This document shows, piece by piece, positions 10,488 through 17,789 of a stretch of 64,000 nt of DNA. The notes under the pieces are model-generated. The model was given only the letters and a program-made list of their open reading frames with translations. It made no database searches and was not told the DNA's origin. Source of the DNA: Microbacterium sp. 8M. GTDB lineage: Bacteria; Actinomycetota; Actinomycetes; Actinomycetales; Microbacteriaceae. Positions within the stretch are counted from its first letter, which is position 1, and every line of letters begins with the position of its first letter. The position numbers and the translations under genes are program-made. Where the stretch lies: NCBI RefSeq assembly GCF_902506375.1, contig NZ_LR733284.1, positions 2,651,092 to 2,715,091 of the forward strand, in the 5' to 3' direction.

Positions 10488-12731
10488 ATGTCACTCGACA
10501 CTGCATCCGAGATCAGCACCGCATCCGCGAACGCCGCGGAGTGCCCGATCGATCACGCCGGAACGTCCCGCCCCGCCGGCCGTCGCACCGGCAACACCGA
10601 CTGGTGGCCTGAGCGCCTCAACCTGCGCCAGCTCGCGAAGAACCCCGCGGTCGGAGACCCCTACGACGCGGACTTCGACTACCGCGCCGCGTTCGAGGCG
10701 CTCGACCTCGACGCGGTGAAGAAGGACATCGCGGCCCTGCTCACCGAGTCCCAGCCGTGGTGGCCTGCGGACTTCGGTCACTACGGCCCGCTCATGATCC
10801 GGATGGCCTGGCACTCCGCGGGCACCTACCGCGTGTTCGACGGCCGCGGGGGCGGCGGCACCGGCCAGCAGCGCTTCGCGCCTCTGAACAGCTGGCCCGA
10901 CAACGTCGGCCTGGACAAGGCCCGCCGCCTGCTCTGGCCGGTCAAGAAGAAGTACGGCAAGGCCCTGAGCTGGGGCGACCTGATGATCCTCGCCGGCAAC
11001 GTCGCACACGAGGTGATGGGCATGCCCACCTTCGGCTTCGCGGGCGGCCGGCCCGACGTGTGGGAGCCCGACGACGACGTGTACTGGGGATCCGAGAAGA
11101 TCTGGCTCGACTCCAGCGCCCGCATCTCGACCGACGAGCAGGGCGAGCGCTCGCTCGAGAAGCCGCTCGCCGCCACGATGATGGGCCTCATCTACGTCAA
11201 CCCCGAGGGGCCTGAGGGCAACCCGGATCCGCTTCTCGCCGCGAAGGACATCCGCGAGACGTTCGGCCGCATGGCGATGAACGACGAGGAGACCGTCGCC
11301 CTCATCGCGGGCGGCCACACGTTCGGCAAGACCCACGGCGCCGCCCCCGAGGCCGGCAACGTGGGCGAGTCGCCCGAGGGCGCGCCGATGGAGCAGATGG
11401 GCCTGGGCTGGAAGAGCAGCCACGGCACCGGCCACGGCATCGATGCCATCGGATCCGGACTCGAGGTCACCTGGACCTATCACCCCACCCGCTGGGACAA
11501 CGAGTTCTTCCACATCCTGTTCGCCTACGACTGGGAGCTCACCACCGGCCCCGGCGGCGGCAAGCACTGGAAGCCGAAGGACGGCGCAGGCCTCGACATG
11601 GTCCCCGAGTCGCACGGCGAGGGCCGCCGTGAGCCGCGCATGCTCACCACCGACCTGGCGCTGCGCGAGGACCCGATCTACCGCGAGATCTCGCTGCGCT
11701 TCAAGGACGACCAGGCGGCGTTCACCGACGCGTACAGCCGCGCCTGGTTCAAGCTGACCCACCGCGACCTCGGCCCGAAGAGCCGCTACCTCGGCCCCGA
11801 GGTCCCCGCCGAGGACCTGCTCTGGCAGGACCCCGTGCCCGCGCACACCGGCGCGCTCATCGGGCCCGCCGAGATCGCCGATCTCGAGCAGCGCATCGCC
11901 GCCACGGGCCTGAGCGTCTCCGACCTCGTGTCCACCGCGTGGGCTGCGGCAGCCTCGTTCCGAGGCAGCGACAAGCGCGGCGGGGCGAACGGCGGTCGGA
12001 TCCGCCTCGAGCCGCAGCGCAGCTGGGAGGTCAACCGTCCCGCCGAGCTCGCCCGCATCATCCCGGTGCTCGAGGGCGTGCAGGAGGCGTTCAACGCCAC
12101 CGGCGGCGCCCAGGTCTCCTTCGCCGACCTCGTGGTGCTCGCCGGCAACGTCGGCGTGAAGCAGGCCGCCGCTGCGGCCGGACGCGCGGTCGAGATCCCG
12201 TTCACGCCGGGCCGCACCGACGCCACGCAGGAGCAGACCGACGTCGAGTCGTTCATGTACCTGAACCCGCAGGCCGACGGCTTCCGCAACTACGTCAGCG
12301 ACGTGGCGCGCGCGATCCCGGCCGAGCAGCTCCTGGTGGACCGCGCGAACCTGCTCACCCTGTCCGCGCCGGAGATGACGGTGCTCGTCGGCGGCCTGCG
12401 CGTGCTCGGCGCCAACTGGGACGGATCCGCCTACGGCGTGCTCACGAAGACGCCGGGTGCCCTCACGAACGACTTCTTCGTGAACCTGCTCGACCTGAAC
12501 ACGACGTGGAAGCCGCTGGATCCCGGATCCCACGCGTTCCAGGCGACCGACGACGTGACCGGCGAGAAGACCTGGGTGGGCACGCGCGCCGACCTCGTGT
12601 TCGGCTCGAACTCCGAGCTGCGGGCGCTGGCCGAGGTCTACGCCAGCGACGACGCCCAGGAGAAGTTCGTCGACGACTTCGTGAAGGCGTGGGTCAAGGT
12701 CGCCGAGCTCGACCGCTTCGACGTCCGCTGA
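10488..12731 (+). CDS. katG: Catalase-peroxidase KatG
   Basis: Bifunctional haem enzyme that removes hydrogen peroxide by catalase and peroxidase reactions. 747 residues, normal length, with the two repeated peroxidase domains. Distal haem pocket Arg105, Trp108 and His109 ([12 protein letters not shown]); the Tyr236 and Met262 that would form the Met-Tyr-Trp adduct with Trp108; proximal His277 in [10 protein letters not shown]. The start follows AAAGGA, 82 bases after furA, so the two may be co-transcribed and de-repressed by peroxide. The GGATCC hexamer occurs seven times in this gene in all three reading frames. Confidence 0.97.
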   Translation: MSLDTASEISTASANAAECPIDHAGTSRPAGRRTGNTDWWPERLNLRQLAKNPAVGDPYDADFDYRAAFEALDLDAVKKDIAALLTESQPWWPADFGHYGPLMIRMAWHSAGTYRVFDGRGGGGTGQQRFAPLNSWPDNVGLDKARRLLWPVKKKYGKALSWGDLMILAGNVAHEVMGMPTFGFAGGRPDVWEPDDDVYWGSEKIWLDSSARISTDEQGERSLEKPLAATMMGLIYVNPEGPEGNPDPLLAAKDIRETFGRMAMNDEETVALIAGGHTFGKTHGAAPEAGNVGESPEGAPMEQMGLGWKSSHGTGHGIDAIGSGLEVTWTYHPTRWDNEFFHILFAYDWELTTGPGGGKHWKPKDGAGLDMVPESHGEGRREPRMLTTDLALREDPIYREISLRFKDDQAAFTDAYSRAWFKLTHRDLGPKSRYLGPEVPAEDLLWQDPVPAHTGALIGPAEIADLEQRIAATGLSVSDLVSTAWAAAASFRGSDKRGGANGGRIRLEPQRSWEVNRPAELARIIPVLEGVQEAFNATGGAQVSFADLVVLAGNVGVKQAAAAAGRAVEIPFTPGRTDATQEQTDVESFMYLNPQADGFRNYVSDVARAIPAEQLLVDRANLLTLSAPEMTVLVGGLRVLGANWDGSAYGVLTKTPGALTNDFFVNLLDLNTTWKPLDPGSHAFQATDDVTGEKTWVGTRADLVFGSNSELRALAEVYASDDAQEKFVDDFVKAWVKVAELDRFDVR

Positions 12732-12754
12732 GCCCGGAGGATCGATCCGGATCC

Positions 12755-12778
12755 GGTCCCTGAGCCCGTCGAAGGGCC
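12755..12778 (-). repeat. Dispersed 24-base repeat, copy 1
   Basis: Read on the minus strand this copy differs by one base from 62081-62104 and by two from 62144-62167 (core CTTCGAC..GCTCAGGGACC). It is imperfectly palindromic (GGTCCCT/AAGGGCC ends) and is flanked by identical ten-base palindromes CCGGATCCGG at 12747-12756 and 12778-12787. It lies just after the katG stop. Confidence 0.85.
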
Positions 12779-12794
12779 CGGATCCGGAACCAAC

Positions 12795-12826
12795 GACGGC
12801 CCGTCCCGATCCCGGGGCGGGCCGTC
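12795..12826 (+). terminator. Hairpin terminator after katG
   Basis: Fourteen-base arms (12795-12808 and 12813-12826) pair with a single G-T wobble around the loop ATCC. The stem is very GC-rich and lacks a T-run, which is normal for terminators in high-GC actinobacteria. Confidence 0.65.
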
Positions 12827-12857
12827 GCCGCTGCCGGCCGCGTGGAGGCTTCGCCGG

Positions 12858-12863
12858 TAGTCT
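12858..12863 (+). promoter_or_regulatory. -10 box for the aquaporin gene
   Basis: TAGTCT fits TANNNT and would give a leader of about 40 bases ending in the good ribosome site AAGGAG (12900-12905). No clear -35 is seen. Confidence 0.45.
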
Positions 12864-12909
12864 CGCTCACGGACGGCGGCGCAGCCCGCGCCCGAGAGCA
12901 AGGAGCCCC

Positions 12910-13689
12910 ATGTCCTCCTCCCCCATCGACGCCCCGGCGGCGCCCGCGTCGCCTCTCGTGCCGCGCCTCGTCGCCGAGGGCCTCGGCACCTTCCTGCTCG
13001 TCGCCGCCGGAATGGGCACGGCCCTGTTCGCGTCGGGCCGGTTCACGGATCCGGGGGCGCAGGGGGCGGTCTACCTCGCCGTCGCGTTCGCCGTCGGCCT
13101 GTCGGTGCTGGTGGGCGTGTACGCGTTCGGCCCGATCTCGGGCGGTCATTTCAACCCGGCGGTGACGCTCGGCGCGGCTGCGGCGGGTCGCATCGCCTGG
13201 AAGGATGTCGGGCCGTACATCGTCGCGCAGTGCGTCGGCGGCCTCATCGCGTCCACGGTGCTCACCCTGATCGGCACGTTCGGACCCGACGGCTGGCTGC
13301 CCCGCGCGCAGGACGCGGGCTTCGCGAGCAACGGCTGGGGCACGCTCTCCCCCGGCGGCTTCGGCGCCTGGGCGGCGATCATCGCCGAGGTCGTCTTCAC
13401 CGCTCTGTTCCTGTTCGTGATCCTCGGGGTCACCCACCCGGTGCGCGGTACGCCCTTCGCGGGCATCGCGATCGGCCTCACCCTGTCCCTGGGCGTGCTG
13501 GCGACGCTGCCGATCGACAACGCCTCGCTGAACCCCGCCCGCTCGCTCGCCACCGCGATCTACGGCGGCGTCGGCCCGCTCGCGCAGCTGTGGGTGTTCC
13601 TCGTGTTCCCGAGCGTCGGTGCGCTGATCGCCGGCTTCGCCTACCGCGCCCTCTTCGACGGGCGCGGCCCCGGCGAGGCGAGGGGCTGA
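12910..13689 (+). CDS. MIP-family channel (aquaporin)
   Basis: Membrane channel for water or small neutral solutes. 259 residues with six hydrophobic segments and both NPA boxes: SGGHFNPAVTLG (Asn82-Ala84) and ASLNPARS (Asn208-Ala210, Arg211). Aligning by eye with E. coli AqpZ, the aromatic/arginine filter Phe43/His174/Thr183/Arg189 becomes Val62/Val196/Ala205/Arg211. The pore is therefore wider and more hydrophobic than a strict water channel. Position directly behind katG suggests, without proving, a link to peroxide or another small solute. The ATG follows AAGGAG. Confidence 0.9.
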   Translation: MSSSPIDAPAAPASPLVPRLVAEGLGTFLLVAAGMGTALFASGRFTDPGAQGAVYLAVAFAVGLSVLVGVYAFGPISGGHFNPAVTLGAAAAGRIAWKDVGPYIVAQCVGGLIASTVLTLIGTFGPDGWLPRAQDAGFASNGWGTLSPGGFGAWAAIIAEVVFTALFLFVILGVTHPVRGTPFAGIAIGLTLSLGVLATLPIDNASLNPARSLATAIYGGVGPLAQLWVFLVFPSVGALIAGFAYRALFDGRGPGEARG

Positions 13690-13728
13690 CGCGCCCGGCC
13701 CACCGCGCCCGGCCCGGCTGGTGCCCCC

Positions 13729-14739
13729 TCAGCCCGCGACGAGCGTCGGCGTGCCGGCCTCGAACTCGGTGAGGTCGCCCGTCTCTCCGAGGCGCTGCGC
13801 GCGGCGCCCCAGGATCAGCATGTAGGCGAGGAACACCGCCAGGGCGAGTGCGCCGATCCCGATCTTCACGGGCCAGGGCAGGCCCCAGCCGGTCACGAAA
13901 CCCTCGACGAGACCCGAGAGACCGAGCGCGAAGACGAGGCCCAGGGCCACCGTGCCGAGGGAGCGTCCGGCGGCGGCGAGCGCCTCGCCCCTGCCCCGCT
14001 CCCCCGGAACGAGCCAGGCCCAGAAGATGTGCAGGCCGGCCGCGGCGGCCACGAAGATGCAGGTCAGCTCGAGCATGCCGTGCGGCAGCAGGTACAGCAC
14101 GACGACGTCGCCGCGCCCGTAGGCGAACATGACGCCGACCGCCAGGCCGACGTTCACGGCGTTCTGCATGAGGACCATGACCGGCCAGATCCCGGTGATG
14201 CCGAGCAGTACGCACTGGGCGGCGATCCACGCGTTGTTCGTCCACACCATGCCGGCGAACTCGGCCGCGGGGTTCTCGGTGTAGTAGTCGGTGAAGGCGT
14301 GCTCGGTGTAGTGCTCCAGGTCGGCCTTGGATCCGAGAGCCGCGACGAGAGCCGGATCCGAGGTGATCCAGACGGCCACCAGGACGATCACACCCAGGCT
14401 GGCCAGGGCGATGACCAGGGTGGTCCAGCGCAGCCGGTACAGGGCAGCGGGGAGCTGGCGCGTGAAGAAGCGCCCGGTCTGGCGCAGCACGTTGTCGCTC
14501 TGCCCGGTGAGGCGCAGCCGCGCACGGGCGAGGATCGTCGACACGTGGGCGCTCTGCGGCGAGGAGCCGACCGAACTGCGCAGGTCCGCGAGATCGGCCG
14601 ACGCGGCGCGGTAGCGTGTGATCAGCTCGTCGACGCCCGCCCCGTCCAGGCGCTGCCTGCTGAGCTCGTCCAGGCGCGCCCACTCGCGGCTCCTGGCATC
14701 GGCGAGTGCATCGGCGTCCACCTGCTTTACTGTACTCAT
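13729..14739 (-). CDS. SpoIIM-family (stage II sporulation protein M) membrane protein
   Basis: Polytopic membrane protein of 336 residues. In non-sporulating actinobacteria SpoIIM-type proteins accompany RDD, DUF58 and MoxR genes and have no assigned function. A soluble N-terminal helical part (about 1-95, DADALADARSREWARLDELS) precedes five or six helices including ARTLVIALASLGVIV-type and MLELTCIFVAAAAGLHIFWA segments. The start MSTVKQVDAD at 14739 is chosen because the longer frame runs into the divergent RDD gene. Its start codon shares bases with the RDD start on the other strand. Confidence 0.88.
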   Translation of the reverse strand: MSTVKQVDADALADARSREWARLDELSRQRLDGAGVDELITRYRAASADLADLRSSVGSSPQSAHVSTILARARLRLTGQSDNVLRQTGRFFTRQLPAALYRLRWTTLVIALASLGVIVLVAVWITSDPALVAALGSKADLEHYTEHAFTDYYTENPAAEFAGMVWTNNAWIAAQCVLLGITGIWPVMVLMQNAVNVGLAVGVMFAYGRGDVVVLYLLPHGMLELTCIFVAAAAGLHIFWAWLVPGERGRGEALAAAGRSLGTVALGLVFALGLSGLVEGFVTGWGLPWPVKIGIGALALAVFLAYMLILGRRAQRLGETGDLTEFEAGTPTLVAG

Positions 14740-15583
14740 GTCGGATGCCCCGCTCCCGAGCACCGCCGTGAGCGCGCACTCGGCGGCCCTCGACCGTGAC
14801 GACGAGGTGCTCTCCGGCGAGGCGGTGGCGATCGAGGTGCAGCCGGTCGGGCTGTTCTTCCGGGCGCTCGGAGCGCTCATCGACGGCGCGCTGTGCTGGG
14901 CCGTGTTCATCGGCTACCTCGTGGTGCGGGTCTGGCTCATCGTCACCGTCGGCGATCCCGCTCTCGATCGGATCCTGAGCGTCCTGGCGCTGGTGACCGC
15001 GTTCGTCGTCCTGCCCTGCGCGATCGAGACCCTCACGCATGGACGCAGCCTCGGCCGGCTCGCCGTCGGCGGACGCATCGTGCGGGTCGACGGAGGCGCC
15101 GCGGGTTTCCGGCACGCCTTCATCCGCGCCCTCGTCGGCATGTTCGAGACCTATCTCACCTTCGGCGCGGTCGCGTTCCTCACCGCGGCGTTCACGGCGC
15201 GCTCGCAGCGTCTGGGCGACCTCGTCGCCGGGACGTACAGCCAGAAGGTCCGCACGCCGCGGCTGACCCCGCGTCCGATCGCGATGCCGGCCGGCCTGGA
15301 GTCATGGGCCGCGATCGCCGACGTCGCGCGCATGCCCGATCGCCTCGCCCGGCGCATCTCGCAGTTCCTCGACAACGCGCCGCAGCTGCTTCCCGCCGCG
15401 CGCGCCCGGATCGCCCACGAGCTGCTCACCGAGGCGTCGGCGTACATCTCGCCGGTCCCGGCGGCGCCGCCCGAGGTCGTGCTGGTCGCCGCGACCGTGC
15501 TGCGCCGGGAGCGCGAGGGGCGTGCGCTGCGCATCGCCGACGAGCGGGTGCAGAAGCTGAGCGGCGTGGACGTCGGCGCCTGA
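14738..15583 (+). CDS. RDD family membrane protein
   Basis: 281 residues. The RDD domain (about 25-170) has the classical Arg/Asp pattern in VGLFFRALGALIDGALCWAV and a C-terminal Arg-Leu-Gly-Asp (SQRLGDLVAGTY), with three hydrophobic helices. The remaining 110 residues are a cytoplasmic helical tail of unknown role. The ATG at 14738 overlaps the spoIIM ATG on the opposite strand (CATG, 14737-14740). An in-frame GTG at 14768 is the alternative. A TACTGT (14728-14733) stands four bases before the ATG. Confidence 0.88.
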   Translation: MSDAPLPSTAVSAHSAALDRDDEVLSGEAVAIEVQPVGLFFRALGALIDGALCWAVFIGYLVVRVWLIVTVGDPALDRILSVLALVTAFVVLPCAIETLTHGRSLGRLAVGGRIVRVDGGAAGFRHAFIRALVGMFETYLTFGAVAFLTAAFTARSQRLGDLVAGTYSQKVRTPRLTPRPIAMPAGLESWAAIADVARMPDRLARRISQFLDNAPQLLPAARARIAHELLTEASAYISPVPAAPPEVVLVAATVLRREREGRALRIADERVQKLSGVDVGA

Positions 15584-15634
15584 GGCCGGGCACCCAGGAC
15601 CGCCCCCGCGGACGCGCGCCCTCCGGCGGATCCG

Positions 15635-15841
15635 TCAGGCCCGCAGCGTCTCGTGCCGGACGACGATCCAGCCGGCCGGCACGGAGAGGCGCTCGGCGTG
15701 GATCGCGCACAGGTCGTGCGCATGCGGGTCGTTCTCGACACCGAGAGGACCGAGCGCGGCCATCTGGTCGCCATAGTCGTAGGTGAGGGTCGCCACGGCC
15801 TCGCGCGCGCAGCCCACCTTGGAGCAGAGTCGTCCGTACAT
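15635..15841 (-). CDS. DUF3499 family protein
   Basis: Small cytosolic protein of 68 residues conserved in actinobacteria, function unknown. It has two Cys in the N-terminal RLCSKVGCAREAVATLTYDY and a CxxH in DLCAIHAERL, suggesting a zinc-binding fold. The start MYGRLCSK at 15841 is preferred over a GTG at 15865 because TACCCT lies exactly seven bases before this ATG, the leaderless spacing. DUF3499 genes usually neighbour the zincin-like gene and DUF5719, as here. Confidence 0.88.
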   Translation of the reverse strand: MYGRLCSKVGCAREAVATLTYDYGDQMAALGPLGVENDPHAHDLCAIHAERLSVPAGWIVVRHETLRA

Positions 15842-15848
15842 CCCCTTC

Positions 15849-15854
15849 AGGGTA
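15849..15854 (-). promoter_or_regulatory. -10 box for leaderless DUF3499 gene
   Basis: TACCCT on the minus strand with seven bases to the ATG. It also decides the start codon of the gene. Confidence 0.6.
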
Positions 15855-15878
15855 GCGGCCGGCACCCGGCGTGCCGCT

Positions 15879-15884
15879 TAGACT
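15879..15884 (+). promoter_or_regulatory. -10 box for leaderless zincin-like gene
   Basis: TAGACT followed by six bases (TGCCGC) and the ATG at 15891. The divergent DUF3499 -10 box lies 24 bases away on the other strand, so both promoters share about 50 bases. Confidence 0.65.
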
Positions 15885-15890
15885 TGCCGC

Positions 15891-16337
15891 ATGCGCCGTG
15901 CCCGTGGAACCCGTCGTGCCGCCGTCACGCCGCGCCGCGGTGACCGCCACGGCCGGCACGGCCGTCTGGGCCGGAGCTCGGTCGTCCGCCCGCCGCTGCC
16001 GCCGCTGGACGGCCGCCTCGACACCTTCGACCTGCACGTCGGATCCGCGGTGGAGCTGCTGCGCTCGATGTGGCCCGAGCTTCGTCCGGTGCGCATCGAG
16101 ATCGCCGCGATGCCGGCCCACGCCGACCCCGACGGCCTGCCGCGCTGGCTCGTGGACACCGCCGCACAGCGCATCGTGCTGTTCCGGGTGCCGATCGAGC
16201 GCCTGCTCGAACCCGGGCACGACGACGCCGCGCACCGGCGGGTCGCCATCGAGGGCGCGGTCTTCCGTGCGGCCGCGCAGTACATCGGCCGCGAGCCGTG
16301 GGAGATGGATCCGCGCGGGTTCGACACGGACGAGTGA
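15891..16337 (+). CDS. Zincin-like (metallopeptidase-family) protein without HExxH
   Basis: 148 residues: a basic N-terminal tail (Arg-rich, 1-40) and a domain resembling the PF06262 zincin-like family (VELLRSMWPELRPVRIEIAAMP..., RRVAIEGAVFRAAAQYIG, EPWEMDP). The helix that carries HExxH in active members reads IEGAVFRAAAQ, so the zinc ligands and catalytic Glu are missing and protease activity is unlikely. Divergent from DUF3499, a conserved actinobacterial pairing. The start is set by the leaderless promoter. Confidence 0.8.
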   Translation: MRRARGTRRAAVTPRRGDRHGRHGRLGRSSVVRPPLPPLDGRLDTFDLHVGSAVELLRSMWPELRPVRIEIAAMPAHADPDGLPRWLVDTAAQRIVLFRVPIERLLEPGHDDAAHRRVAIEGAVFRAAAQYIGREPWEMDPRGFDTDE

Positions 16338-16388
16338 CGCCCCCGGCCAGAACGCGCTCCACGCGCCGGTCGGCTGCGCCCGGATCGG

Positions 16389-17789
16389 CTAGCGCTGATA
16401 CACGGTGATCGGCGCCGCGGCGGCGTCCGCCGCCCACACCGGATAGCCCGCGAGACGCCCGATGCCGGAATAGACGACCGCCGCGCGCACCGCCGTCGGC
16501 GACGTCAGCGTGTACACGGTCGACGCGCTCACCGCGACCGTGGCTGCGCCATCGGCCTTCAGCGCGATGCTCTGCGCCTTGCCGCCCCCGACCGGCGCGA
16601 TCTGCACGGTCGCGGGCTGGTCGGAGGCGTTCTGCAGATGGAGCTGCGGCGACGGGCCGTCCGCCACGGCGAACGCGGTCTCCCCCGTGACCACCGGGGC
16701 GGGTGTCATCCAGGCGAAGTCCGAGCCCTTGACGAACCCGGTCGTCTGCCAGGCCGCCGCGACGACCGGCGCGGTCGCGGTCACGTCGATGGCGTACAGT
16801 CCGGGCTTCAGCGCGGAGAAGTTCACGGATCCGACTTGGCCGGCGCTGAGCTTCACCGTCTTCGGATCCCCCACCCGGGAGCCGTCCGCAGCGCTGCGCG
16901 GCTGCAGCGTCACCACGGCATCGGCCTCCGGCGACAGCAGGCGCACGGCCGTGGACGCGTTGTCGTCATCGTCGGAGCCGACGACCGCGCGCACGCCGAG
17001 CAGCGAGAAGTTCTTCAGCGGCTGCGCGATCGCGTCCTGCACGTCCACCCCGACGGGATCCAGCGTGCGGATCAGGCTCGATTGCAGCGCCGCCCGCACG
17101 GGTGCTCCGCTGGAGGTCACCTTGACGACGGGGCTGCTCTCCCCCGCCGAACCCGCGACCAGGGGCACGGTCGACTGCGTGCCGGGGGGAACGACGAGCT
17201 CGGACGAGTGGGTGCCGCCCTGGGAGCCGTACTCGGTGAGCACGACGTTCGCGGTCACGGCGCCCGGGTTGGCGATCATCACGATGTCGCCGGAGCCGGT
17301 GGTGCCGGCGCCGCCCACGATCCAGGACTCCTGGCTGGGCGGCCGGCACGCCGACGCGGCGAAACCGGCGAGATCGTCGGCGTTGAGGGTCAGCGACTGC
17401 GCGGCCGCCGCGAGCGCGGGCTTGCGCCCGTCCGGCGGGGCGCTGAATCCGGGGGCGCCGCCCCCGTCCCGCACGTCGGACATGCTGAGCTGGATCGGGG
17501 ACAGCGCGGAGGATCCGGCCGCCCCGCTGACGAGCTGCGGCGTCGCGGCCGCGCTGAGCTGCGTCGCCTGCGTGGCGTCGCGCCCGAGGGCGAGGAAGGA
17601 CCCGGTGCAGCTGAGCAGCGTGTCGCCGGCGACGGGCGTGATCGTCGCGCGCGCCGGAGTGTGCGCGATAGTGGGCCAGGCGGTCGGGATGGCGACGGCG
17701 GCGCCCGCCACACATGCCGCGGAGACCACGGCGCCCGCGATGAGACGGGCACCCGTGGCGATGACGCGGGTGGAGGTCCTGGTGCTCAT
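16389..17789 (-). CDS. DUF5719 family secreted protein
   Basis: 466 residues. One N-terminal membrane helix or uncleaved signal (about 12-35, ARLIAGAVVSAACVAGAAVAI) leads into a long extracytoplasmic beta-rich region with FN3-like repeats (WIVGGAGTTGSGDIVMIANPGAVTAN-type strands). No catalytic motif is recognised. The ATG overlaps the stop of the upstream glycosyltransferase by four bases (ATGA), so the two are probably co-translated and may work together in surface glycan assembly. Confidence 0.85.
   Translation of the reverse strand: MSTRTSTRVIATGARLIAGAVVSAACVAGAAVAIPTAWPTIAHTPARATITPVAGDTLLSCTGSFLALGRDATQATQLSAAATPQLVSGAAGSSALSPIQLSMSDVRDGGGAPGFSAPPDGRKPALAAAAQSLTLNADDLAGFAASACRPPSQESWIVGGAGTTGSGDIVMIANPGAVTANVVLTEYGSQGGTHSSELVVPPGTQSTVPLVAGSAGESSPVVKVTSSGAPVRAALQSSLIRTLDPVGVDVQDAIAQPLKNFSLLGVRAVVGSDDDDNASTAVRLLSPEADAVVTLQPRSAADGSRVGDPKTVKLSAGQVGSVNFSALKPGLYAIDVTATAPVVAAAWQTTGFVKGSDFAWMTPAPVVTGETAFAVADGPSPQLHLQNASDQPATVQIAPVGGGKAQSIALKADGAATVAVSASTVYTLTSPTAVRAAVVYSGIGRLAGYPVWAADAAAAPITVYQR

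Noticed and set aside
13683-13736. GGGCTGA/TCAGCCC inverted repeat around the aquaporin and spoIIM stops as a bidirectional terminator
   Set aside because: Only seven bases, a loop of about 39 bases, and both arms are made by the stop codons themselves.
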